Positions 16,490 to 24,969 of a stretch of 46,625 bases of DNA are shown piece after piece. The notes under the pieces are model-generated. The model was given only the letters and a program-made list of their open reading frames with translations, made no database searches and was not told the origin of the DNA. Made by a program: the position numbers and the translations under genes. Numbering within the stretch: position 1 is the first letter of the stretch; each line of letters begins with the position of its first letter. The stretch comes from an uncultured Mailhella sp. (GTDB lineage Bacteria > Desulfobacterota > Desulfovibrionia > Desulfovibrionales > Desulfovibrionaceae), in the NCBI GenBank assembly GCA_944323575.1, contig CALUTB010000012.1:1-46625 (forward strand). The letters are read 5' to 3'.

Positions 16490-16818
16490 CTATCGAAAAA
16501 ATAACCAACCAGAAAAGCAAACTATTTTTTTCACATTTTCAGCATTTTTTCTTTCGAGGCTCTTTTTATGCCGCAGTCTGCAGGGATGCCGCTTCTTTTA
16601 TGCATTCCTTTTCCTTCGAGAACGCGTTTCGGAAAGCATCAAGCTGAGCCATCCGACAGCTTCGTTCCGCAGAACGCTCTATCAAACGCGCAGCAACAGA
16701 TTCCTCTCTCGACAAGAGTTCCGTCTTGTAGCACACTTGTAGTTACGCCCACCGTTTCGGCAGCTTCCGGACGGCATCGGCCGACAACAACGGAGTTTCC
16801 CTTATCGAGGAGCCGGAC

Positions 16819-17820
16819 ATGAAACACGGAAGAACCTACTCCGGGCTTGCCGCCCTTCCCAATGGACGCGCATCCGATCACGTTACGCCCGGCTGTCTTG
16901 TTCTGGAGGGCGGCGCTCTGCGCGGTACCTACAGTGTCGGCGTCATGGACGCTCTCATGGAAGAGAACATCAATCTTCAGTGTACCATCGGCGTATCGGC
17001 AGGAGCGCTCAACGGCATAAGTTACGTTTCAGGTCAGATCGGGCGTTCTGCCCGCAGTCCTCTCACCTACCGGCACGACCCCCGTTATTTCGGTGCGGGA
17101 GCCTTTCTGCGCAACCGCAGTCCGTTCGGATTCGACTTCATGTTCGGAGAACTTTCCACCCGTCTCGATCCGCTGGATATGGAGAGATTTCTCAGACCGG
17201 AACGACGTTTCATAGCCGTCGCTACAAACTGTCTTACCGGCAGGGCGGAATATTTTGAAAAGGGCGTATGTTCCGACATCATGCTCGCGACGCGGGCCTC
17301 CTCCACCATGCCCTATATCTCGCAGATGGTCATGATCGACGGCATTCCCTATCTCGACGGGGGCTGTGCCTGCAAGATTCCCTTCCGCTGGGCTCTGGAA
17401 AACGACTTCCAGGCCGTGGTGGTCGTCAAGACAAGGCCCGATGAGTATCGTCGGAATCCTGACTCTGGACGAAGACTTGCCACTCTCGTTTACGGTAAAA
17501 AATGGCCTGCTCTTGCGGAATCTCTGGCTGAAAGCAACGCCGACTACAACAGACTGTGCGACGACATCGACGCCCTGAGACGCCGGAAACGCCTGTTCGT
17601 ACTCAGTCCTTCCCGTTTCATGGATATTGGCCGTATGGAGAGGGATCTGGAAAAACTGGGTGAATGGTACTGGCTTGGGTACCATGACACCATGGCCCGC
17701 ATGAACGATCTCAAGGACTATCTCAGGCGTCGGAACGACACGGCGCCGGGGAATGAGCACAAAGGAAATCATGAGGAAGCCGGGTCCGGCATCAGACAGC
17801 CGGAAAGCTCTCTTCATTAA
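16819..17820 (+). CDS. Patatin-like phospholipase
   Basis: A 333-residue serine lipid acyl hydrolase of the patatin family (closest in layout to the bacterial YjjU-type proteins). The oxyanion loop is LEGGALRG (residues 29-36), the nucleophile elbow GVSAG has Ser60, and the dyad Asp is D180 in YLDGG. ATRASSTMPY matches the 'aSsa-P' helix of the family. There is no signal peptide, so it is probably cytoplasmic or membrane-peripheral. GAGGAG stands 6 nt before the start. It is followed by a bidirectional terminator and stands alone, divergent from ilvB. Substrate is unknown; phospholipid remodelling is the family role. Confidence 0.92.
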   Translation: MKHGRTYSGLAALPNGRASDHVTPGCLVLEGGALRGTYSVGVMDALMEENINLQCTIGVSAGALNGISYVSGQIGRSARSPLTYRHDPRYFGAGAFLRNRSPFGFDFMFGELSTRLDPLDMERFLRPERRFIAVATNCLTGRAEYFEKGVCSDIMLATRASSTMPYISQMVMIDGIPYLDGGCACKIPFRWALENDFQAVVVVKTRPDEYRRNPDSGRRLATLVYGKKWPALAESLAESNADYNRLCDDIDALRRRKRLFVLSPSRFMDIGRMERDLEKLGEWYWLGYHDTMARMNDLKDYLRRRNDTAPGNEHKGNHEEAGSGIRQPESSLH

Positions 17821-17849
17821 AAATAGGCCTGCCGCCGTTCTTCCGACGA

Positions 17850-17884
17850 AAAACGGATGCCGCTCACGCAGCATCCGTTTTTTC
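17850..17884. terminator. Bidirectional terminator between patatin and TSCPD genes
   Basis: AACGGATGC / GCATCCGTT stem, with A-run before and T-run after, between convergent genes. Confidence 0.8.
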
Positions 17885-17885
17885 G

Positions 17886-18212
17886 TCACTTTTTCATGGA
17901 AGCGAACGACTCCAGTCCGAAATGCGGCTTTTCCTGCACCGTGCCGGCATCGAGCTGTGAACGGAGCGCCAGAAGCGCATTGCGCAGCTGTTCGGGGCAG
18001 GAAGAAACCTTCGAAGTGGAACAGATGGGCATGTCGGCAAAACGATCGATCACCTCGTCAATATGCATGCCGCGGATCAGACGACTTATCCCCTGCAGAT
18101 TGCCGGGGCAGCCGCCCTTGAATTCAAAACCGTTGATGGTGCGGGTCTTTTCATCCACATCTATCATGAACATTTTGGAGCATACCCGCTCCGGAACATA
18201 GACGAACTGCAT
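17886..18212 (-). CDS. TSCPD-domain protein (TIGR03905-like)
   Basis: A 108-residue protein of a small conserved family of unknown activity. The ATG at 18212 has GGGAGG 4 nt upstream and starts at MQFVYVPERVCS, the family's normal beginning; the longer frame to 18362 is not supported. Four cysteines are placed in typical fashion: C11, C35 (FKGGCPGN), C64 (PICSTS) and C72 in SSCPEQL, the variant TSCPD signature. The same domain occurs at the C-terminus of class II ribonucleotide reductases, where it is thought to bind metal. Here it stands alone, without reductase genes nearby. Confidence 0.88.
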   Translation of the reverse strand: MQFVYVPERVCSKMFMIDVDEKTRTINGFEFKGGCPGNLQGISRLIRGMHIDEVIDRFADMPICSTSKVSSCPEQLRNALLALRSQLDAGTVQEKPHFGLESFASMKK

Positions 18213-18543
18213 GGAACCTCCCTTGATGGAAGAAAAGTCATACGAAAAACTCAAGGATATGGCAAGACGCGTAAGGGGAAAGCCTTCTTCATGGTTTTGC
18301 CGGCAAAAACGCGGAACCTGCACGAAAACAACCTTCGTCCCCAATCCCCCTTCGGAAAACATACGTCAAAGCTGTTCTCCCGCTTTTCCCTTTCGAGGTT
18401 GACGCCGCTCCATTTTGTCCTATCTTGAACCTGCCGCGGGTACCGGCATGAAAACGCCGGCTCTCCGCTTTCGCAACGCAGACCACCAGCATACTCCGGT
18501 CTCGCGGCCGTCAACGCTCATCAGCGCTTTCAGGAAGGTCATC

Positions 18544-19782
18544 ATGAAAAAAAGAAAGATAGTTCCCATTACCGTTCTGTCCGGCTATCTCGGCGCAGGC
18601 AAAACTACGCTGCTCAACCATGTGCTGTCCAATCAGGAAGGCTACAAGGTTGCCGTCATCGTCAACGACATCGGCGAGGTGAATATCGACGCCAGCCTCA
18701 TAGCCAAGGGCGGCAGCGTGGAGATGGACGACAGTCTCGTTCCTCTTTCCAACGGCTGCATCTGCTGCTCCCTCAAGGTCGATCTGCTCGAACAGGTCCT
18801 CAATCTCATTGAATCCGGCAGGTTCGACTACATTCTCATCGAGGCCAGCGGTATCTGTGAACCGCTTCCCATCGCCCAGACACTCTGTCTCGGCGACGAG
18901 TCCCTGCCCAAGATCTGCCGTCTCGACGGCATCGTCACCGTCGTGGACGCCCGGCGCATGGTGGATGAATTTCTCGGCGGACAACGTCTGGTGGAAGAGG
19001 ACATCGAACAGGAGGACGTGGCCAGTCTCGTCATCCAGCAGATTGAATTCTGCACCACCATCGTGCTCAACAAGGTGGAGGGACTCTCCGAAGATCAGCT
19101 CGGTCTGCTCAGGACCGTCATCCGCAAGCTTCAGCCCGAAGCCAACATCATTGAAACCAACTACGGCAAGGTGGACGTGAAGGACATTCTCGACACGGGC
19201 CGCTTCGACTTCGACCGGGCCTGTTCTTCCATCGGCTGGGTGCAGGCGCTGGAAGCCGATGCTCCCGACGAAGACGAGGATGAGGTGCATGACGATCATG
19301 AGCATCACGGACACAAGCATCACCACGAACATGACCACCATAAGCACCACGGACATGACAAGGACGAGCATGGCCATCATCACCATCATCACGGCGATCA
19401 TGAGCATGGTGAAGAGTACGGCATTTCCACCTTTGTCTATTTCCGCCGTCCTCCCTTTGATCAGAAAAAATTCGAAGACTTCGTCAATGATGCCTGGCCT
19501 GTCTCCGTCATCCGCTGCAAGGGACTCATCTGGTTCCGCGACGAACCGGATACCGCCTATCTTTACGAGCAGGCCGGCCGTCAGATGACCGCCTCCCCCT
19601 ACGGAGAATGGGTGGCTTCCGCTCCGGCCAAGCGTCAGGCGGCCGAACGCCGCGTGGACAAACAGCTCGACGCCGAATGGGACGATACCTACGGCGACCG
19701 CATGCAGAAACTGGTCTTCATAGGCCAGCATATGGACAAAGACGCCATCTGTGCCGCGCTGGATGCCTGTCTGGAAAAATAA
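18544..19782 (+). CDS. CobW/COG0523 metal-chaperone GTPase, His-rich
   Basis: A 412-residue P-loop GTPase of the CobW/YjiA/ZNG1 group that delivers metal (zinc, cobalt or nickel) to client proteins. The start at 18544 follows AGGAAGG. Walker A is GYLGAGKT (14-21), the metal-binding CxCC is C72-I-C74-C75, the guanine motif is NKVE where NKxD is usual, and the C-terminal CobW_C domain begins near 290. Between the domains is a very His-rich linker (about residues 250-289) with HHHHHH, a likely metal store or sensor. A near-duplicate follows 126 nt downstream. No Zur-type gene or vitamin B12 gene is adjacent, so the metal is undecided. Confidence 0.93.
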   Translation: MKKRKIVPITVLSGYLGAGKTTLLNHVLSNQEGYKVAVIVNDIGEVNIDASLIAKGGSVEMDDSLVPLSNGCICCSLKVDLLEQVLNLIESGRFDYILIEASGICEPLPIAQTLCLGDESLPKICRLDGIVTVVDARRMVDEFLGGQRLVEEDIEQEDVASLVIQQIEFCTTIVLNKVEGLSEDQLGLLRTVIRKLQPEANIIETNYGKVDVKDILDTGRFDFDRACSSIGWVQALEADAPDEDEDEVHDDHEHHGHKHHHEHDHHKHHGHDKDEHGHHHHHHGDHEHGEEYGISTFVYFRRPPFDQKKFEDFVNDAWPVSVIRCKGLIWFRDEPDTAYLYEQAGRQMTASPYGEWVASAPAKRQAAERRVDKQLDAEWDDTYGDRMQKLVFIGQHMDKDAICAALDACLEK

Positions 19783-19789
19783 ATTCTTC

Positions 19790-19808
19790 GGCGGAGTCTG
19801 GTTCCGCC
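19790..19808 (+). promoter_or_regulatory. Hairpin 1 of the CobW intergenic region
   Basis: GGCGGA / TCCGCC with a 7-nt loop, 8 nt after the first CobW stop, followed by TTCTTCC. Confidence 0.45.
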
Positions 19809-19818
19809 TTCTTCCGGA

Positions 19819-19866
19819 ACGGACGACGGTTCCCTTTCCCGAAAAATTGCCGTCGTCCGTTTCTTC
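19819..19866 (+). terminator. Hairpin 2 of the CobW intergenic region
   Basis: Perfect 11-bp stem ACGGACGACGG / CCGTCGTCCGT with a 20-nt loop, followed by TTCTTC. Terminator-like for the first CobW gene. Confidence 0.5.
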
Positions 19867-19880
19867 ATCTTCAACATTGT

Positions 19881-19902
19881 GCCGCCGAAGGCGGCCTTTT
19901 TT
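19881..19902 (+). terminator. Terminator/attenuator directly before the second CobW start
   Basis: GCCGCC-GAA-GGCGGC stem followed by CTTTTTT, ending 6 nt before the ATG at 19909. Stem and T-tract occupy the place where a ribosome site should be. Confidence 0.65.
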
Positions 19903-19908
19903 CTTCCC

Positions 19909-21093
19909 ATGCGCAGAAACATCGTTCCCATCACGCTGCTTACCGGTTATCTCGGCGCGGGCAAGACCACGCTGCTCAATCATGTTCTTTCCAATCAGGA
20001 AGGCTACAAGGTTGCCGTCATCGTCAACGACATCGGTGAAGTGAACATCGATGCCGCGCTCATTGAAAAAGGCGGCAATGTGACCATGGACGGCAGCCTC
20101 GTTCCGCTTTCCAACGGCTGCATCTGCTGCACGCTCAAGGACGATCTGATCCAGCAGATTTTGGATCTCATCGCCGCCTGTCGTTATGACTATATTCTCA
20201 TCGAAGCAAGCGGAATCTGTGAACCCATGCCCATAGCGCAAGCCATCACGCTCGGTGATGAAGTCATGCCTACGGTCTGCCGTCTGGACGGTATCGTCAC
20301 CGTGGTGGACGCCATGCGCATGGCCGACGAATTTCTCAGCGGCAGAAAGCTCCTAGAGGATAACGACGATGAAGACGTGGAAAGTCTGCTCATTCAGCAG
20401 ATCGAATTCTGCACCACCATCGTGCTCAACAAGGTGGACGAGGTGTCCGCGCAGCAGTTGTCCACGCTGAGGGCCGTCATTCGTCAGCTCCAGCCGGAAG
20501 CCCGCATCATCGAAACCAACTACGGAAACGTTGCCGTGAAGGACGTCCTTGACACCGGAGCCTTCAATTTCGTACGCGCCGGAAAATCCGCCGGTTGGAT
20601 ACGGACGCTGCAGGAATTCGACGCCGGACACGCCGGAAAAAACACCGAAGGTCATGATCATCGCGAACACGGACATCACGGACACGAGGAAGGCCATTCC
20701 CACACCGAGGAATACGGCATTTCCACCTTTGTCTATTTCCGCCGCGCGCCCTTTGACGAGAAGAAGTTCAGCGACTTCGTCGAGGCAGGGTGGCCTGAAA
20801 ACGTCATCCGCTGCAAGGGGCTTCTCTGGTTCAGGGAAAACCCGTCCATGTCATATATGTTCGAACAGGCTGGAAGACAGACCGTGGCCACGCCCTTCGG
20901 ACGCTGGATGGCCTCGGCCCCGGCCGGACAGAGAGAACAGGCCCGCCGTGCCAATCCGGAACTCGACCGCAACTGGGACAGCCGTTACGGCGACCGCATG
21001 ATAAAGCTGGTCTTCATCGGAAGACACATGGATGAAAAGGCAATCTGTTCCGCGCTGGATGCCTGTCTTGCGGAAAACGGCAGGCAGGCCTGA
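19909..21093 (+). CDS. Second CobW/COG0523 metal-chaperone GTPase
   Basis: A 394-residue paralogue of the preceding gene; the first ~80 residues are almost the same and DNA identity there is visibly high, so this is a recent tandem duplication. Walker A GYLGAGKT (13-20), C71-I-C73-C74, guanine motif NKVD (the first copy has NKVE), and a shorter His-rich linker (about 249-268). The ATG at 19909 has no ribosome site; the only purine tract lies in a terminator-like hairpin that ends 6 nt upstream. A GTG at 19879 would place the hairpin inside the reading frame and also lacks a site. Expression may therefore be controlled by that structure. The shorter linker suggests a different metal capacity. 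Confidence 0.92.
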   Translation: MRRNIVPITLLTGYLGAGKTTLLNHVLSNQEGYKVAVIVNDIGEVNIDAALIEKGGNVTMDGSLVPLSNGCICCTLKDDLIQQILDLIAACRYDYILIEASGICEPMPIAQAITLGDEVMPTVCRLDGIVTVVDAMRMADEFLSGRKLLEDNDDEDVESLLIQQIEFCTTIVLNKVDEVSAQQLSTLRAVIRQLQPEARIIETNYGNVAVKDVLDTGAFNFVRAGKSAGWIRTLQEFDAGHAGKNTEGHDHREHGHHGHEEGHSHTEEYGISTFVYFRRAPFDEKKFSDFVEAGWPENVIRCKGLLWFRENPSMSYMFEQAGRQTVATPFGRWMASAPAGQREQARRANPELDRNWDSRYGDRMIKLVFIGRHMDEKAICSALDACLAENGRQA

Positions 21094-21133
21094 CCCCTTC
21101 CCGACATATGAATCCTCTTCCGTTCTGCTTGAA

Positions 21134-21161
21134 GGGACGCTCCCCGGAGCGTCCCCTTTTT
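21134..21161 (+). terminator. Terminator after the second CobW gene
   Basis: GGGACGCT / AGCGTCCC stem with a CCCCGG-type loop and CTTTTT behind it. Confidence 0.85.
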
Positions 21162-21359
21162 CGTCTCTGCGAAAAAGTTCATGCAACCGTCACCCTTCGG
21201 AAGACACGAAAACAAAGTTATCCCGAAGCCTTTTCATAATCATCCCCCGCTCCTCTTTTATCTCTGTGACAGTTGTGCTATGCTGTGACCGATTTCAGGG
21301 GCGGAGACGTCTCCCAAGGGTATTCCGGCCCGACCCCGCGACGGCATCTGGAGCTGATT

Positions 21360-22388
21360 ATGCTGAATGGTTACGATGTGATAGGTGACATACACGGATG
21401 TGCGGACAGACTGGAATCCCTGCTCTCCAGGCTCGGTTATGGGAAAAGCGGCGGCGTATGGAGCCATCCCGACCGCATGGCCATCTTTCTTGGCGACTAC
21501 ATAGACAGAGGCCCCCAGATTCTGGAAACGCTGACCATTGTCCGCAACATGCGTGATGCCGGCGCCGCAGAATGTCTCATGGGCAACCATGAATTCAACG
21601 CCGTATGCTGGAATGTTCCCGATCCGAATCATCCGGGTGAATTTCTCCGTCGTCACGATGCAAGGCATACAGCCCAGCACGCGGCCACTCTGGAGCAGCT
21701 GGCAGGCTGCTACCAGCCGTGGATCAGCTGGATGAAGACGCTGCCTCTGTGGCTGGAACTCGGAGATCTCGGCGGACATGGAAACCGTCTTCACATGGTA
21801 CACGCCTGCTGGTCTCAGGATGACATGGACATGCTTACAAACGGCGAATGCGGCGGAGAACGTCTGGTCACAGGCCGCAGCGACGCCCCCTGTCTTTCCG
21901 ATACCGGTTATCTGCGTGCCTGCTGCGACAGTCAGAGCTGCGAACACAAGGCCGTGGAGAATCTGCTCAAAGGACCGGAGATACCTCTCCCCGCCGGAGC
22001 GGTTCTGCGCGACAAGGACGGCCACGAACGAAGCCGCATCCGAGTCAAATGGTGGCTCGGCACGGCCGGAACGTGCCGGGACATGGCGCTCGCAGGAAAC
22101 GATGATCTTGAACTCATACCCGGTGACGCCGTTCCGGAACCGGGAACCTGGGAGGCCATTCCCGTGGAATACCCGACCTTCTTCGGCCATTACTGGCGCA
22201 GCCCCGGAGAAGCGGTCCGCCTGTACTCTCCCTCCCTGGCCTGTCTTGACTACAGTGCCGTCAGAGGGGGGCCTCTGGTGGCCTACCGATGGAATCGCGG
22301 CGACACCTGCCTGCGGGATGACCGCTTCGTGTGGGTCGGGCATGATGCCGGTGCAACGTCCCGCTCCCGGAGAATATTCTTTCCGTAA
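21360..22388 (+). CDS. Calcineurin-like metallophosphatase
   Basis: A 342-residue phosphoesterase. The five-part metal signature is clear: D10 and H12 in GDIHG, D46 in GDYIDRG, N76-H77 in GNHE, and later histidines in MVHACW and FFGHYW. The early motifs resemble the ApaH/PrpE/bacterial PPP phosphatases, so the substrate may be dinucleoside polyphosphates or phosphoproteins. It has no signal peptide. GGAG lies 6 nt before the ATG at 21360; the extended frame to 21273 is not supported. The insert between residues ~95 and 230 is longer than in ApaH, so I would not name it. Confidence 0.88.
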   Translation: MLNGYDVIGDIHGCADRLESLLSRLGYGKSGGVWSHPDRMAIFLGDYIDRGPQILETLTIVRNMRDAGAAECLMGNHEFNAVCWNVPDPNHPGEFLRRHDARHTAQHAATLEQLAGCYQPWISWMKTLPLWLELGDLGGHGNRLHMVHACWSQDDMDMLTNGECGGERLVTGRSDAPCLSDTGYLRACCDSQSCEHKAVENLLKGPEIPLPAGAVLRDKDGHERSRIRVKWWLGTAGTCRDMALAGNDDLELIPGDAVPEPGTWEAIPVEYPTFFGHYWRSPGEAVRLYSPSLACLDYSAVRGGPLVAYRWNRGDTCLRDDRFVWVGHDAGATSRSRRIFFP

Positions 22389-22615
22389 TCCGGTCCGTCA
22401 CGCTCTGATGCGACGTTTTTCCTGCAGTGGAGTCCCCCTTCTTCCATGCGGAAAAACATGGAGCGTTTCCTTTCGCCCATTCTCCACCCCTTGACAAGGC
22501 GCTTTGTTCCTGAAACTCTCGCGCCGTCTGCGAGGCATGGTGGCCTCACGGCTCACACCAGCCGTCTGTCCGCCCCGACCTCATCCCATAAAAGACTTTT
22601 CCATGGAGAACACAC

Positions 22616-22864
22616 ATGAGCGAAAACCGTCTCGGCATCATCGGCATCATCGTAGAAGACATCGAGGCATCCACAGCCCTGAACGCCATTCTTCATCAGT
22701 ACTCCGACATCATCGTCGGCCGCCTGGGCATCCCCTACCGCGACAGAGGCGTATCCATCATCTCTCTCGCCGTGGACGGCAGCAGGGAAGCCATTTCCGC
22801 CATGACCGAAAAACTCGGACAGCTGAACAAGGTATCCGTCAATTCCGTGATCACGGGAATGTAG
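22616..22864 (+). CDS. TM1266-family iron-only hydrogenase system regulator
   Basis: An 82-residue ACT-like/NikR-C-like domain protein: RLGIIGIIVEDIEASTALNAIL, then YSDIIVGRLGIPYRDRGVSIISLAVDG. This is the standard profile of the family found beside [FeFe]-hydrogenase maturation genes. Its molecular role is not settled; a ligand-binding regulator is the usual proposal. GGAG lies 7 nt before the start and a terminator follows. No hydrogenase or Hyd maturation gene is in this window. Confidence 0.87.
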   Translation: MSENRLGIIGIIVEDIEASTALNAILHQYSDIIVGRLGIPYRDRGVSIISLAVDGSREAISAMTEKLGQLNKVSVNSVITGM

Positions 22865-22884
22865 AGGGCCTTTTCTTTTTCCCG

Positions 22885-22916
22885 GCCCGTCCCTATGGAA
22901 GGACGGGCTTCTTTTT
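22885..22916 (+). terminator. Terminator after the TM1266-like gene
   Basis: GCCCGTCC / GGACGGGC stem with an 8-nt loop, followed by TTCTTTTT. Confidence 0.85.
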
Positions 22917-23031
22917 GCCGCTTTTCTTCCGAAAGTCTTCATGCTGCCGGAAAAGAGCATGACGCGCCTGTTTATTTTCCGAAAAAAAAGTCCTATGGTC
23001 ATGTCGAATTTCATGTTCCCAGGGAGCCGTC

Positions 23032-23877
23032 ATGCGAGAAATATCCGCTGAACTCATACGCGATACCGTGGCCAGACTGGCAGTCGAAGCCTGCTGTCAT
23101 CTTCCCGAATCCACCCTGACCGCCATGCACCGTGCCCGGGAATGCGAACTTTCTCCCACCGGGCGGGACGTGCTTGACCAGCTCATACGTAACGCCGACA
23201 TCGCCGCCTCGGAACAAGTTCCCATCTGTCAGGATACCGGACTTGCCGTGGTGTTTGCCGACATCGGACAGGACGTGCACATCACGGGCGGCCTTTTTGA
23301 AGATGCCGTCAATCAGGGAATAGCCAAAGGATATGCGGAAGGCTATCTGCGCAAATCTTCTGTGGAAGAACCTCTCTTTGAGCGCAGGAATACCGGAGAC
23401 AACACGCCTGCCGTCATCCATACGCGACTTGTGGCCGGAAACCGCATCACGCTCCGCCTCGCCCCGAAGGGTGCGGGCAGCGAAAACAAAGGGGCTCTGC
23501 ATATGCTGGTGCCCTCCGACGGTCTTGAAGGCGTAAAGAAGGCGGTGCTCGACACCGTACGTCATGCCGGTGCCAGCCCCTGTCCGCCCATGGTCATCGG
23601 CGTAGGCATAGGCGGCAACATGGAGCTTGCCTGCCTCTGTGCCAAAAAAGCCTGCGCCCGTGACGTGGAAAGCCACAATCCCGATCCCCGCTATGCGCAG
23701 CTGGAAGATGAGCTGCTTGAACTCGTCAACAGACTCGGCACCGGTCCCGCGGGGCTCGGCGGCAGCGTCACGGCCTTCAAGGTCAACGTAGAGTTCTGCG
23801 CCACGCACATCGCCAGTCTGCCCGTGGCCGTCAACATCAACTGCAACGCCGCCCGCCACGCCGAAGCTGTTCTCTAA
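23032..23877 (+). CDS. Fumarate hydratase class I, alpha subunit
   Basis: A 281-residue large subunit of the two-subunit Fe-S hydro-lyase (TtdA/FumA N-terminal type) that interconverts fumarate and malate. Cys66 (PICQDTG), Cys184 (SPCPP) and Cys271 (NINCNAAR) have the spacing expected of the three [4Fe-4S] ligands. The segments GAGSENKGALHML and GVGIGGNMELA are family hallmarks. GGGAG lies 5 nt upstream of the start. The beta subunit follows 10 nt after the stop. In sulfate reducers and their relatives this enzyme works in the reductive or oxidative C4 branch. L-tartrate dehydratase cannot be excluded from sequence alone. Confidence 0.93.
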   Translation: MREISAELIRDTVARLAVEACCHLPESTLTAMHRARECELSPTGRDVLDQLIRNADIAASEQVPICQDTGLAVVFADIGQDVHITGGLFEDAVNQGIAKGYAEGYLRKSSVEEPLFERRNTGDNTPAVIHTRLVAGNRITLRLAPKGAGSENKGALHMLVPSDGLEGVKKAVLDTVRHAGASPCPPMVIGVGIGGNMELACLCAKKACARDVESHNPDPRYAQLEDELLELVNRLGTGPAGLGGSVTAFKVNVEFCATHIASLPVAVNINCNAARHAEAVL

Positions 23878-23887
23878 GGAGTCTCAC

Positions 23888-24445
23888 TTGTCCGTCGTGC
23901 ATCGTCTGGTCACTCCCCTTTCAAAAGATGACATCCGCACTCTCCATGCCGGCGATCTCGCACTCATCAGCGGCACCGTCTACGCCGCACGCGACGCCGC
24001 CCACAAACGCATGATCGAAACTCTCGACAGAGGCGGAACTCTCCCCTTCAACCCAGCCGGACAACTCATCTACTATGTCGGTCCTACACCGGCAAAACCG
24101 GGAAGGCCCATAGGATCCGCCGGACCGACCACTTCGGGTCGCATGGATGCCTATGCCCCCCGTCTGATGGAGCTGGGCCTGGCAGGCATGATCGGCAAGG
24201 GCAACCGTTCCCGTGACGTCATGAATGCCATCCGCGACAATATCTGCGTCTACTTCGCCGCCACAGGAGGCGCCGCGGCACTGATCTCCCGCTGCATCCG
24301 TTCGTACGAGGTTCTGGCATGGCCGGATCTTGGAACTGAGGCACTTGCCGCCATGATCGTGGAAGACTTTCCCGTCATCGTCGTGGCCGACTGTTTCGGT
24401 ATCGATCTGTATGAAGAGGGAAAAAAGCCCTATCAGACAATCTGA
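23888..24445 (+). CDS. Fumarate hydratase class I, beta subunit
   Basis: A 185-residue small subunit (FumA C-terminal / TtdB type). It starts with TTG at 23888, preceded by AAGGAG at 6-nt spacing, which settles the start. Motifs: HAGDLALISGTVYAARDAAHKR, YYVGPTP, GSAGPTTSGRMD and MIGKGNRS, all characteristic of the substrate-binding beta subunit. It is co-transcribed with the alpha subunit. The TTG start and close spacing probably tune subunit ratio. No clear terminator with a T-run follows; a stem GGAGAAA / TTTCTCC lies at about 24477-24502. Confidence 0.93.
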   Translation: MSVVHRLVTPLSKDDIRTLHAGDLALISGTVYAARDAAHKRMIETLDRGGTLPFNPAGQLIYYVGPTPAKPGRPIGSAGPTTSGRMDAYAPRLMELGLAGMIGKGNRSRDVMNAIRDNICVYFAATGGAAALISRCIRSYEVLAWPDLGTEALAAMIVEDFPVIVVADCFGIDLYEEGKKPYQTI

Positions 24446-24878
24446 TCTTCATCTTTGCGCCATGCCCAGTCGTCGGAGAAAGCGGCGGCCGTTTTCTCCG
24501 TCCCCCTGCATTCTGAGTCAGAACGATTTTCTGCCGACCGATGCCTCCAAGGCCGTTTCTCCCCTTCGCTCTCCCGAAAACAGGCTCGGGAAAGCTTTTT
24601 CGGATGATTTGTGATTTTTAGCGCAAAAATCTTTTCTTCCCCGCATCACGCCTTCCGTATATGACCGCATACCGCTCCTTCTCATGATGAACATTGCATC
24701 ATCGCCGTGATCACTCTCCAGTGTCCGGCAGGATTGTTCATGATTTTCATATGCGGCAGTATGCCGGGCATTCGACGCGATAAGGACCACATAACCACCA
24801 CGGCGTTGAAGCGTTTTTGTGAACTGTTTTTTTATCTTCACAAAATTATAAAGAATCTGTCATAAAAAACTCCTGTCA

Positions 24879-24908
24879 TTGACTGTGAAGAATATATGAA
24901 CGTATATA
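24879..24908 (+). promoter_or_regulatory. Promoter of the 1017-residue protein gene
   Basis: TTGACT, 18-nt spacer, TATATA, 61 nt before the start at 24970. The remainder of 24446-24878 is non-coding as far as I can see. Confidence 0.55.
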
Positions 24909-24969
24909 TGAAAAATTGTCATAATTCTCTCACTTCCCTTTCAGGGGATCAAATACCGGCGGTATTCCC

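Noticed and set aside
18511..20241. 576-codon minus-strand frame across both CobW genes
   Set aside because: It spans two genes and the intergenic hairpins and has no domain; it is produced by the duplicated antisense sequence.
24518..24841. 107-codon minus-strand frame between fumarase and the large membrane protein
   Set aside because: GTG start without ribosome site and no recognisable sequence; it lies in an otherwise non-coding region.
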